A stretch of 64,000 nucleotides of DNA from Rubrivivax sp. A210 (GTDB lineage Bacteria; Pseudomonadota; Gammaproteobacteria; Burkholderiales; Burkholderiaceae_C), in assembly GCF_904426505.1 (NCBI RefSeq), contig NZ_CAJGBN010000034.1, positions 186,001 to 250,000 on the forward strand, in the 5' to 3' direction. Below are positions 18,231-26,645 of the stretch, one piece after another. The stretch's first letter is position 1; every line of letters begins with the position of its first letter. Made by a program: the position numbers and the translations under genes. The notes beneath the pieces were generated by a model. That model was not told the DNA's origin, made no database searches, and saw only the letters and a list, made by a program, of their open reading frames with translations.

Positions 18231-21076
18231 ATGCCCTCACCCGCGCCGAGCGCGCCGGGCTCGAAGCGCCCACCGTCAACTTCACGCTCGACGGCCGCGA
18301 GGTCGCGGCGCGCGCCGACGAATCCATCCTGCAGGCGGCCCAGCGCGTCGGTGTCGAAATTCCCCACCTGTGCTGGAACGAAGGTCTGGAGCCGGCCGGC
18401 AACTGCCGCGCCTGCATGGTGGAGGTCAAGGGCGAGCGCACGTTGGCCGCCAGTTGCTGCCGCCGCCCGACGGCGGGCATGGAGGTCAAGAGCACGAGCG
18501 AGCGCGCCCGCAGTGCGCAGAAGCTGGTGCTCGAATTGCTGCAGAGCGACCTGCCCGAGCAGGCCCACACGCGCGACAACGAGGTCGACGCCTGGGCCGC
18601 CAAGCTGGGCGTGGGCAAGCCGCGCTTTGCGCCGCGTGCGGCGGTGGCGGCCGATCTCAGCCACCCGGCCATTGCCGTCAACCTCGACGCCTGCATCCAG
18701 TGCACGCGCTGCCTGCGCGCCTGCCGCGACGAACAGGCCAACGACGTCATCGGCCTGGCCTTCCGTGGCGAGCACGCCAAGATCGTGTTCGATTTCGACG
18801 ACGCCATGGGTGCCAGCAGCTGCGTGGCCTGTGGCGAATGCGTGCAGGCCTGTCCCACCGGCGCGCTGTCGCCGGCGCGCGGCGCGGCCCTGGCCGTGCC
18901 CGACCAATCGGTGGATTCGGTCTGCCCCTATTGCGGCGTCGGCTGCCAGCTCACCTACCACGTCAAGGACGACCAGATCATCTATGTCGAAGGCCGCGAC
19001 GGCCCGGCCAACCGCGGTCGGCTCTGCGTAAAGGGCCGCTACGGCTTCGACTACGCCCGCCACCCGCACCGCCTGACGGTGCCACTGGTCCGCCGCGCCG
19101 ATGCACCCAAGCGCGCCGACGCCATCAGCGACCCGGCGGTGGCGCGCGGCTATTTCCGCGAGGCCACCTGGGAAGAAGCCCTGGCCCATGCCGGCGGCGC
19201 GCTGCGCCGCATCCGTGATGACCATGGCGCGCGGGCACTCGCCGGCTTTGGCTCGGCCAAGGGCAGCAACGAAGAGGCCTACCTGTTCCAGAAGCTGGTG
19301 CGCCTGGGCTTCGGCAGCAACAACGTCGACCACTGCACGCGGCTGTGCCACGCCAGCAGCGTGGCCGCGCTGCTGGAAGGCATAGGCTCGGGCGCGGTGA
19401 GCAACCCGGTGCTCGATGTCGCGGCGGCCGAGGTCGTCATCGTCATTGGCGCCAACCCGGTGGTCAACCACCCGGTGGCCGCGAGCTGGATCAAGAACGC
19501 GGTGCGCCGCGGCACCCAGCTCATCCTGATGGACCCGCGCCGCAGCGAGCTGGCCCGCCACGCCCACCGCTACCTGCCCTTCAAGCCCGACAGCGACGTG
19601 GCCCTGCTCAATTCGATGATGCACGTCATCGTCGAGGAAGGCCTGGTCGCGCCCGAGTTCATCGCCAGCCGCACCGAGGGCTACGAGGCCCTGGCCGCCA
19701 ATGTGCGCGGCTACAGCCCCGAGGCCATGGCGCCGGTGACCGGCATCGATGCCGACACCCTGCGCGAAGTGGCCCGCCTCTACGCCAGCAGCCGCGCCAG
19801 CATGATCTTGTGGGGCATGGGCGTCAGCCAGCACGTACACGGCACCGACAACGCACGCTGCCTGATTGCGCTGGCGCTGATGACCGGGCAGATCGGCCGT
19901 CCCGGCACCGGCCTGCACCCGCTGCGCGGGCAGAACAATGTGCAGGGCGCGTCCGACGCCGGGCTGATCCCGATGATGTACCCGGATTACCAGCGCGTCG
20001 GCGAACCGGCGGCGCGCGAGCGCATCGCCGCCGCCTGGGGCGTGCCGGTGCAGCAGCTGGACCAGAACCCCGGCCTCACGGTGGTGGAGGTGATGAACGC
20101 CATCCTCGCCGGCAGCGTCAAGGGCATGGTGGTGATGGGCGAGAACCCGGCCATGAGCGACCCCGACGCCGGCCATGCGCGCGAGGCGCTGGCCGCGCTG
20201 GAGATGCTGGTGGTGCAGGACATCTTCCTCACCGAGACCGCCTGCCTGGCCGACGTGGTGCTGCCGGCCTCGGTCTTCGTCGAGAAGACCGGCAGCTTCA
20301 CCAACACCGACCGCCTGGTGCAGCTGGGCCGCCGCGCCCTCGGCCTGCCCGGCCAGGCGCGCCAGGATCTGTGGATACTCACGGCCCTGGCCGAACAGCT
20401 GGGCCTGGACTGGAGCGCCTACGGCGCCACCCCGGCCGACTGCGACGCCGCCGCCGGCCGCGTGTTCGAAGAAATGCGCGGCGTCATGCCCAGCATCGCC
20501 GGCATCAGCTGGGCGCGGTTGCAGCGCGAAGGCAGCGTCACCTATCCCTGCGAGCACGAGGGCGACCCGGGCCAGCCGGTGGTCTTCACCGAGCGCTTCC
20601 CCACCACCAGCGGGCGGGCGCGCTTCGTTCCAGCCGACATCGTGCCGGCCGACGAGCGCCCCGATACCGACTACCCGCTGGTGCTGATCACCGGCCGCCA
20701 GCTCGAGCACTGGCACACGGGCAGCATGACGCGGCGTTCGGGCGTGCTCGACGCGCTCGAGCCCGATCCGGTGGTGCTGCTGCACCCGCTGCAGCTGGCC
20801 CGCCTGGGTGTGGCGCCGGGCGCGCTGGTGACGCTGGAGTCGCGCCGCGGCACCGTGAGCCTTTATGCGCGTGCCGACGAAGGCATGCCGCAGGACGCGG
20901 TCTTCGTCGCCTTCTGCTGGTTCGAGGCGGCGGTGAACAAGCTCACCAATCCGGCGCTGGACCCGGTGGCCAAGATCCCCGAGTTCAAGTACTGCGCCGT
21001 GCGCTTGCGCGCCGGGGGCGAGCTGCCGGCGGCGGCCACCTTCGGCGGCGGCCAGCTGCTGCCGGCCCACGGGTGA
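18227..21076 (+). CDS. fdsA: NAD-dependent formate dehydrogenase catalytic (Mo/W) subunit
   Basis: Oxidises formate to CO2 at a bis-MGD molybdenum or tungsten centre; 949 residues, cytoplasmic. The N-terminal NuoG-like [2Fe-2S] domain contains HLCWNEGLEPAGNCRACMVE. Two [4Fe-4S] clusters follow (CIQCTRCLRAC and CVACGECVQACPTG). The [4Fe-4S]-MGD domain has CPYCGVGCQLTYHV. The metal ligand lies in TRLCHASSVAALL, codon TGC at 19346-19348, residue 374. The C-terminal dinucleotide-binding domain begins near LVLITGRQLEHWHTG. In known FdsA enzymes this ligand is Cys. A perfect hairpin follows the codon here (see findings). The ATG overlaps the fused diaphorase stop. Confidence 0.93.
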
Positions 21077-21147
21077 AGGCGCCGGCGCCGCCATCCCCCG
21101 CTTGAGCATTGCACCGGGCCCCGTGCCCGGCTCAAAATGCGCGCCCC

Positions 21148-22089
21148 ATGATCATCAACCTCTGCCTCGCCTGCCGCAAGGTCAACGCCCCCGAGGCCTT
21201 GGCCTGCGAGGCCTGTGGCGCGCGGCTCGACGACTTCGTCACCCAGCCCATGCCCTTGCAGCCGCGCCGGCAGCCGCCCAACCACGGCTCGATCTGGCTC
21301 GAGGACCTGGCCGCTCCGCGCCCGCGCGAGGCTGGGGCATCCGAGCTGCACATCACGCTGCGCAACGTCAAGGTGCCCGAGCCGGTGCCGCCCGAGCAAC
21401 GCGGCGTCGACGGTCCCCTGGTGACCGATGTCGATCTGCCGATGCGTTTCGCGTCGGCGCCGGTCGCCACGCTGGCCGTGCCGGTGGCCGTGGTGGCCGT
21501 GGCGGCCGAGGTCCCGGCCGCCAAGCCCCCACTTCCGCCGGCCGCGCCGCCGTCCGAACTGTCTTTCGACTTCATCACCGACCTCGCCGCGCGGCGCGCA
21601 CGCAAGGTCGAGCGCCGCGCCAGCGTCAGGCGGGCCCGCCTGGCGAGCCTGAGCCAGGACCAGGGCCATCGCGACGGGCCGTCGGCGGTCGAGGTGCTGG
21701 TGATGGATGCCGACGAGCAGGCACGCCTGCTGCTGGGCGTGCTGCTGCAGCGCTTCGGCTTCGTCGTGCGCGTTACCGGCGACCCGGCGCTGGCCAGCGG
21801 GCTGGCGCGCAGCCGCCCCATCGTCGCTGCCTTCGTCGGCATCGCGCCCGAGGATGGCAACGACCCCGGCCTGGGCGTGTGCCGCGAGCTGCACGAGATC
21901 GCCCGCGCCCGCACCGGCAGCCGCCTGCTGCTGACCGGCGTGGCCAGCCACGCGCGGCCCATAGACCGCGTCCATGCCGACCTGGCCGGCTGCGACGAGA
22001 TGATCGTCAAGCCGGTGACGCGCGGCGCCGTGGCCCGCGTGCTCGACGAGCACGGCATCGCGCTGCCCACCGACGCACGCAGGGCCTGA
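21148..22089 (+). CDS. Zinc-ribbon protein with response-regulator-like C-terminal domain
   Basis: Unfamiliar 313-residue protein. The N-terminus is a zinc ribbon (CLACRK ... CEACGA). A Pro/Ala/Val-rich linker of about 110 residues follows, with a basic helix (ARRARKVERRASVRRARL). The C-terminal domain of about 120 residues has a receiver-like pattern: EVLVMDADEQARLLLGVLLQ, then RPIVAAFVGI, then the Lys motif MIVKPVTRG. The acidic start (VMDADE) and the late Lys fit a CheY fold, but the central phospho-Asp position reads AFVGIAPED, so phosphorylation is doubtful. No partner kinase is nearby. It sits between the soluble formate dehydrogenase and selA. Confidence 0.6.
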   Translation: MIINLCLACRKVNAPEALACEACGARLDDFVTQPMPLQPRRQPPNHGSIWLEDLAAPRPREAGASELHITLRNVKVPEPVPPEQRGVDGPLVTDVDLPMRFASAPVATLAVPVAVVAVAAEVPAAKPPLPPAAPPSELSFDFITDLAARRARKVERRASVRRARLASLSQDQGHRDGPSAVEVLVMDADEQARLLLGVLLQRFGFVVRVTGDPALASGLARSRPIVAAFVGIAPEDGNDPGLGVCRELHEIARARTGSRLLLTGVASHARPIDRVHADLAGCDEMIVKPVTRGAVARVLDEHGIALPTDARRA

Positions 22090-22191
22090 GTCGCAATCAG
22101 GGCCGCGACCCCTGGCCGCAGCAGGCTGGCCGGCGATTGGGCCAGAATGCGCGCTCCGCTGTGCAACGTGAGATGACGCAAGGCAGCCGCG

Positions 22192-22218
22192 CTCGCGGCC
22201 GGGGCCGGTCGCCGCGAG
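22192..22218 (+). promoter_or_regulatory. Hairpin in selA leader
   Basis: Perfect 8-bp stem CTCGCGGC/GCCGCGAG enclosing an 11-nt loop that contains GGTC (22207-22210). It ends 35 nt before the selA ATG. E. coli selAB mRNA has a SECIS-like leader element bound by SelB; a similar role here is speculation. Confidence 0.35.
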
Positions 22219-22253
22219 GTGCCCGCTTTCTCGATGGGGAGTTGTTCTTGAGC

Positions 22254-23705
22254 ATGCGTTCCAGTGCTACCGCGCACGCGCTGCCGCCGCCAGGGGTCAA
22301 GGCCGAGGTCAAGGATCTGCCTGCCGTCGACCGCCTGCTTCGCGACGCGGCCGTGGCTGCACTCGTTGTCGAGCACGGCCACACCCTGGTGGCTTGGCAG
22401 GCGCGAACGCTGCTCGAAGGTCTACGAACGCGGGCCCTCACCGGCCTCCTGGCGCGCGCCGAGATCGAACCCGGCGCACTGGCTGCGGCGCTGGCGCGCG
22501 CCGTGGCCGTGCGCCTGGCGCCGCGGCTGCGCACCGTGCTCAATCTCAGCGGCACGGTGATCCACACCAACCTCGGCCGGGCGCTGCTGGCCGAGGGCGC
22601 GCTGGCCCATGTGCTGTCGGCGATGGCCGGCCCCAACAACCTCGAGTACGACCTGCAAAGCGGTGGCCGCGGCGACCGCGACAGCATCGTCGAGGAGCTG
22701 CTGTGTACGCTCACCGGCGCCGAGGCGGCGACGGTGGTCAACAACAACGCCGCCGCCGTGGTGCTGACCATCGCCGCGCTGGCACGCCGGCGCGAGGTCA
22801 TCGTCTCGCGCGGTGAACTGGTCGAGATCGGCGGCGCCTTTCGCATGCCCGATGTGATGGCCGCCGCCGGCGCACGCATGGTCGAAGTCGGCACCACCAA
22901 CCGCACCCATGCGCGCGACTATGCCGACGCCATCGGCCCGCGCACGGCGCTGCTGATGAAGGTCCACACCAGCAACTACGCGGTGCAGGGATTCACGGCC
23001 GTGGTCGATGAGGCCGAGCTGGCCGCCATCGCCCACGCCCGCGGCCTGCCGCTGGCCAGCGACCTGGGCGCCGGCTCGCTGGTCGACCTGGCGGCCTACG
23101 GCCTGCCGCACGAGCCCACGCCGCGCGAGAAGCTGGCAGCCGGCTGCGATGTGGTCAGCTTCAGCGGCGACAAGCTGCTGGGCGGGCCGCAGGCTGGCCT
23201 CATCGTCGGCAGCCGCGCTGCCATAGGCCGCATCCGCAAGTTTCCGCTCAAGCGCGCGCTGCGCATGAGCAAGCTGCCGCTGGCCGCGCTCGAGGCCACG
23301 CTGATGCTCTACCTGCGCCCCGAGCGCCTGGCGCGCGACCTGCCCACGCTGCGCCTGCTGACGCGGCCGGCGGCCGAGATCCGCGCGCTGGCCACGCAAT
23401 TGCAGCCGGCCGTGGCGGCGGCCGTGGCGCCGCGCTTAGTGGTCAGCGTGGTCGAACTGCTGGGGCAGATCGGCTCGGGTTCGCTGCCGGTCGACCGCCT
23501 GCCCTCGGCCGGGCTGGCGCTGGCGCCGCTGCAGAAGAAGGGTGCGGGCCGCGCTCTCGACGCGCTGGCCACGGCGCTGCGTGCGCTGCCGCTGCCGGTG
23601 ATAGGCCGCATCGCCGAAGACCGCCTGCTGCTCGACCTGCGCTGCCTGGAAGACGCGGCGCCGTTCCTGGCCCAGCTGCCGATGCTGCAGGAGGCCCTGG
23701 CATGA
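22254..23705 (+). CDS. selA: L-seryl-tRNA(Sec) selenium transferase
   Basis: PLP enzyme that converts seryl-tRNA(Sec) to selenocysteyl-tRNA(Sec) using selenophosphate; a decamer in E. coli. The 483 residues include the N-terminal tRNA-binding region (LPAVDRLLRDAAVAAL) and the core HTNLGRALL. GAEAATVVNNNAAAV follows, and the PLP lysine at about residue 307 is in SGDKLLGGPQAG. Length is near the 463 of E. coli and all key segments are present, so it should be active. ATG 22254 is used; TTG 22248 is 6 nt after GGGGAG and may be the true start. Its stop overlaps the next ATG. selC and selB lie about 7 kb downstream. Confidence 0.96.
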   Translation: MRSSATAHALPPPGVKAEVKDLPAVDRLLRDAAVAALVVEHGHTLVAWQARTLLEGLRTRALTGLLARAEIEPGALAAALARAVAVRLAPRLRTVLNLSGTVIHTNLGRALLAEGALAHVLSAMAGPNNLEYDLQSGGRGDRDSIVEELLCTLTGAEAATVVNNNAAAVVLTIAALARRREVIVSRGELVEIGGAFRMPDVMAAAGARMVEVGTTNRTHARDYADAIGPRTALLMKVHTSNYAVQGFTAVVDEAELAAIAHARGLPLASDLGAGSLVDLAAYGLPHEPTPREKLAAGCDVVSFSGDKLLGGPQAGLIVGSRAAIGRIRKFPLKRALRMSKLPLAALEATLMLYLRPERLARDLPTLRLLTRPAAEIRALATQLQPAVAAAVAPRLVVSVVELLGQIGSGSLPVDRLPSAGLALAPLQKKGAGRALDALATALRALPLPVIGRIAEDRLLLDLRCLEDAAPFLAQLPMLQEALA

Positions 23706-24250
23706 AGACTGGCGGCCTCACGCGACGCGGCTTTGCCGTCCTGACTGCGGGCGCAGCGGCCGCAGCCGCGCTGCCGGCCGTGGGGCAGGGCGCCGAGGGC
23801 GAGGTCCAGCCCCGGCCCTGGCCCAAGGGCAGGGCGACGCCGGCGCTCGCCCTGCCCAGCCATGAAGGCCCGCCCTGGAGCCTGGCCGGCGCCCGGGGCA
23901 GCCCGGTGCTGCTGAATTTCTGGGCCAGCTGGTGCGAGCCCTGCCGCAGCGAGATGCCCTCGCTCGAACTGCTGGCCCAGCGCCACGAGGCGCGCGGCCT
24001 GCAGGTCATGGCCATCAACTTCCGCGAGACCGATGCCGCGGTGCGGCGCTACCTGGCGCAGTGGCCCATCACGCTGCCCATACTGCGCGATGCCGACGGC
24101 ACCGCCGCCCGCGCCTTCGGTGTGCGCATCTTTCCCACCACCATCGCTGTCGCCCGCGACGGGCGGGCGGTGTTCTCCGTGGTCGGCGAAGCCGACTGGA
24201 CCGGCAGCGAGGCGCAGCGCTGGATCGCGCCCCTGCTGTCGTCAACCTGA
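23702..24250 (+). CDS. TlpA-like thioredoxin-fold protein
   Basis: Periplasmic thiol-disulfide protein of 182 residues. It has an N-terminal twin-arginine-like or Sec signal (TRRGFAVLTAGAAAAAALPAVGQG). A TlpA/ResA fold follows with the active site WCEPC at about residues 77-81 and the cis-Pro loop IFPTTIA. It overlaps the selA stop by 4 bp (ATGA), so the two are translationally coupled. Likely a reductase for cysteine pairs in exported proteins. Coupling to selA suggests a role in formate dehydrogenase maturation, but that is inference. Nothing indicates selenocysteine in it: both active-site positions are Cys codons with no obvious SECIS-like hairpin. Confidence 0.85.
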   Translation: MKTGGLTRRGFAVLTAGAAAAAALPAVGQGAEGEVQPRPWPKGRATPALALPSHEGPPWSLAGARGSPVLLNFWASWCEPCRSEMPSLELLAQRHEARGLQVMAINFRETDAAVRRYLAQWPITLPILRDADGTAARAFGVRIFPTTIAVARDGRAVFSVVGEADWTGSEAQRWIAPLLSST

Positions 24251-24285
24251 TCCCGACCCCAAACTTCACCAAGCTGGAGCAAGCC

Positions 24286-25398
24286 ATGAACCCCACCATC
24301 ACGCGTCGTCAGGCCCTCACCCGCGGCGGCGCCCTGGCCGCGCTGCCGCTGCTGCCCGGCCTCGCCCGCGCGCAGGATCGGCGTTTCGAGCCCCGGCTCG
24401 AGGGCTGGCGCACGTTCGAAGTGACGACCACCGTCAACGTCGCCGATGCCCAGGGCGGCACGCGCGTCTGGCTGCCGGTGCCGGGCCTGGACACCGGCTT
24501 CCAGCGCACGCTGGACAACGGCTGGAGCGGCAACGCCGGCAGCGCCCGCCTGGTGAGTGATGCTGCCCGTGGCGTGCGCATGCTGTACGCCGAATTCCCG
24601 GCCGCGGTGGCGGCGCCCATGCTGCAGCTGGTGAGCCGGGTGCAGACGCGCAACCGCGTCGTCGACTGGTCGCGGCCCACGCCCGCCAAGGAAGACCCTG
24701 CGGTGCTGAGGGAAGCGCTGCAGCCGGCCGAACTGCTGCCGCTGGACGGCATCGTGCGCAAGACCGCGCTCGAGGCCACGCGCGGCGCGCGCACTGACGT
24801 CGACAAGGCGCGCGCCCTCTACGACTGGGTCGTCGCCCATGCCCACCGCGAGCCCAAGGTGCGCGGCTGCGGCACCGGCGACATCAAGACCATGCTCGAG
24901 ACCGAGAACCTGGGCGGCAAGTGCGCCGACCTCAACGCCCTCTTCGTCGGCATGTGCCGCAGCGTCGGCGTGCCGGCGCGCGATCTCTACGGCCTGCGCC
25001 TGGTGCCCTCGGCCTTCGGCTACCGCGAGCTGAGCGGCAACCCGGCCAACCTGAAGGGTGCCCAGCACTGCCGCGCCGAGGTCTATCTGCGCCAGCATGG
25101 CTGGGTGGCGATGGACCCGGCCGACGTGCTCAAGGTGATGCGCCAGGAAACGCCGGAGTGGATCAAGGACACCAGGCACCCGCTGGTGGCGCCGGTGGCC
25201 AAGGGCCTGTTCGGCAACTGGGAAGGCAACTGGCTGGCCTACAACACCGCCCACGACGTGACGCTGCCGGGTGGCAGCGGCAAGGGCACGCTGCCCTTCC
25301 TGATGTATCCCCAGGGCGAGAACGGCAGCGGTCGCTTCGACGAGCTGGCGCCGGACAACTTCCGCTACACGATCTCGGCGCGCGAGATCACGGCCTGA
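24286..25398 (+). CDS. Tat-exported transglutaminase-like protein
   Basis: Periplasmic protein of 370 residues. It has a Tat-type leader (TRRQALTRGGALAALPLLPGLARA) and a transglutaminase-like papain-fold domain. The catalytic Cys is in GGKCADLNALFVGMCR, the His in AQHCRAEVYL and the Asp in AMDPADV. Bacterial members are mostly cysteine proteases or peptide-linking enzymes of unknown substrate. CTGGAGC precedes the ATG. It follows the TlpA-like gene by 35 bp and is probably the third gene of the selA transcript. It converges on mobA across 21 bp. Confidence 0.85.
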   Translation: MNPTITRRQALTRGGALAALPLLPGLARAQDRRFEPRLEGWRTFEVTTTVNVADAQGGTRVWLPVPGLDTGFQRTLDNGWSGNAGSARLVSDAARGVRMLYAEFPAAVAAPMLQLVSRVQTRNRVVDWSRPTPAKEDPAVLREALQPAELLPLDGIVRKTALEATRGARTDVDKARALYDWVVAHAHREPKVRGCGTGDIKTMLETENLGGKCADLNALFVGMCRSVGVPARDLYGLRLVPSAFGYRELSGNPANLKGAQHCRAEVYLRQHGWVAMDPADVLKVMRQETPEWIKDTRHPLVAPVAKGLFGNWEGNWLAYNTAHDVTLPGGSGKGTLPFLMYPQGENGSGRFDELAPDNFRYTISAREITA

Positions 25399-25419
25399 GC
25401 CTGGCGGGCGCGGCGCGGC

Positions 25420-26025
25420 CTACGCCGGGCCGCCTTCCAGCGCCTGCAGCTCGCTGGCCGTGTTGACATTGACGAAGGCCACGGCGTCGTCGAACAGCAC
25501 CTGGGCGCAACGGTGGCGCGCCGTCCAGAGGTCGATCTTGCGTTCTCCGCTCTTCAGGTAGCCGGCCAGGCTCTCCAGCAGGCCAGCCTCGACAAGGCTG
25601 AATACCGGCTGCACCTGCACCCGCCCCTGTTCGCGCGTGGCGGCCATCGCGATCTCGGCGCCTTCACGCACCATCATCCCGGCAAGGCGCTGCACCAGGT
25701 CGACCGGGAACAAGGGCGAGTCGCAGGGTACGACGGCCATGTAGCGTGTCTCGCAGCGCTCCAGGCCGGCCAGCCAGCCGGCCAGCGGGCCCGGGAAGTC
25801 GGGCAGGGGGTCGGGCCACACCGGCACGCCCATCGATTCATAGGCCGCGAGGTTACGGTTGGCATTGATCATCACCGTGCCCACTTGCGGCGACAGGCGC
25901 AGCAGCGCGTGCATGGCCAAGGGCAGGCCCTGATAGGGCTGCAGACCCTTGTCACTGCCGCCCATGCGGCTGCCGCGGCCACCACAGAGGATGAGCCCGG
26001 TGATGTCGTCGCGGGTGATGCTCAT
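25420..26025 (-). CDS. mobA: Molybdenum cofactor guanylyltransferase
   Basis: Transfers GMP from GTP to molybdopterin to make MGD, the cofactor form used by formate dehydrogenases. The 201 residues carry the nucleotidyltransferase signature LILCGGRGSRMGGSDKGL near the N-terminus, PVWPDPLPDFPGPLAGWLAG, and the Mg-binding VVPCDSPLFP. Length matches E. coli MobA. It begins inside the stop of the TorD-like gene (ATGA overlap), forming a chain Fe-S protein > TorD-like > mobA on the minus strand, all serving molybdoenzyme maturation. Confidence 0.94.
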   Translation of the reverse strand: MSITRDDITGLILCGGRGSRMGGSDKGLQPYQGLPLAMHALLRLSPQVGTVMINANRNLAAYESMGVPVWPDPLPDFPGPLAGWLAGLERCETRYMAVVPCDSPLFPVDLVQRLAGMMVREGAEIAMAATREQGRVQVQPVFSLVEAGLLESLAGYLKSGERKIDLWTARHRCAQVLFDDAVAFVNVNTASELQALEGGPA

Positions 26026-26645
26026 GATTCCACCATGTCGAAGGCCTGGGCCTCGACCTGCATGAAGGCCGCGGTGAGCGCGGCCACGGCGCACCAGGTG
26101 GCGGCACGAGGATGCACGGCCACGCTTTCGCACAGCTTCTCGACCCAGGTTTGCAGGTGCTTGCGGAAGAACAGGCGCTGCTGCTCGAGGTTGCACACCG
26201 CCGCGTCGTCGCCGGCTATCAGGTAGCGCATGACCTCGAAGCCGTAGCTGACGTGGTCTTCGGTCTCCAGCGCATCGGCGCTGCGTGTCAGTCCCAACTG
26301 GGCCAGATCGCCGCGCAGCAGCGCCAAAGGGCGCTCGTTGAGAAAGCCGCTGAGGTAGTAGGAGCCGTAGGCAAAGACCTCGGGCTTGCCCACGCCCATG
26401 AAAAGCGCCGTGTGTTCAGCCGCAGCGGCTTCGGGCGTGGTGGCGCGCATCGCCGCCACCAGCGCCTGCCAGGGCGCTTCGAGGTGGCCGCCCTGCGGTG
26501 CCTGCGTCACGGCGACGCGGAATTGCTCCATCAGCGCCGCGTCGGGCGGCGCCAGCCACAGGCGGGCCAGCAGGCCGTAAAGCTCGGCGCGGGCCAGTTC
26601 CTCGCCCTCGTCGCTGCTGGCAAAGCCGATAGGTGCCGTGCTCAT
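26022..26645 (-). CDS. TorD-family molybdoenzyme chaperone
   Basis: Cytoplasmic chaperone of 207 residues, all-helical and of the TorD/DmsD/NarJ class. These bind Tat signal peptides of molybdoenzymes and help cofactor loading. Family signatures visible are ARAELYGLLARLWLAPPD near the N-terminus, the motif YGSYYLSGFLNERPLA, and ETEDHVSYGFEVMRYLI (the conserved E..DH..). It overlaps both neighbours by 4 bp. The client is most likely the Tat-exported formate dehydrogenase at 32.8 kb. Confidence 0.9.
   Translation of the reverse strand: MSTAPIGFASSDEGEELARAELYGLLARLWLAPPDAALMEQFRVAVTQAPQGGHLEAPWQALVAAMRATTPEAAAAEHTALFMGVGKPEVFAYGSYYLSGFLNERPLALLRGDLAQLGLTRSADALETEDHVSYGFEVMRYLIAGDDAAVCNLEQQRLFFRKHLQTWVEKLCESVAVHPRAATWCAVAALTAAFMQVEAQAFDMVES

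Noticed and set aside
23933..23945. Selenocysteine in the thioredoxin-like protein next to selA
   Set aside because: The CxxC motif codons are ordinary TGC and I found no hairpin with SECIS spacing after either one.
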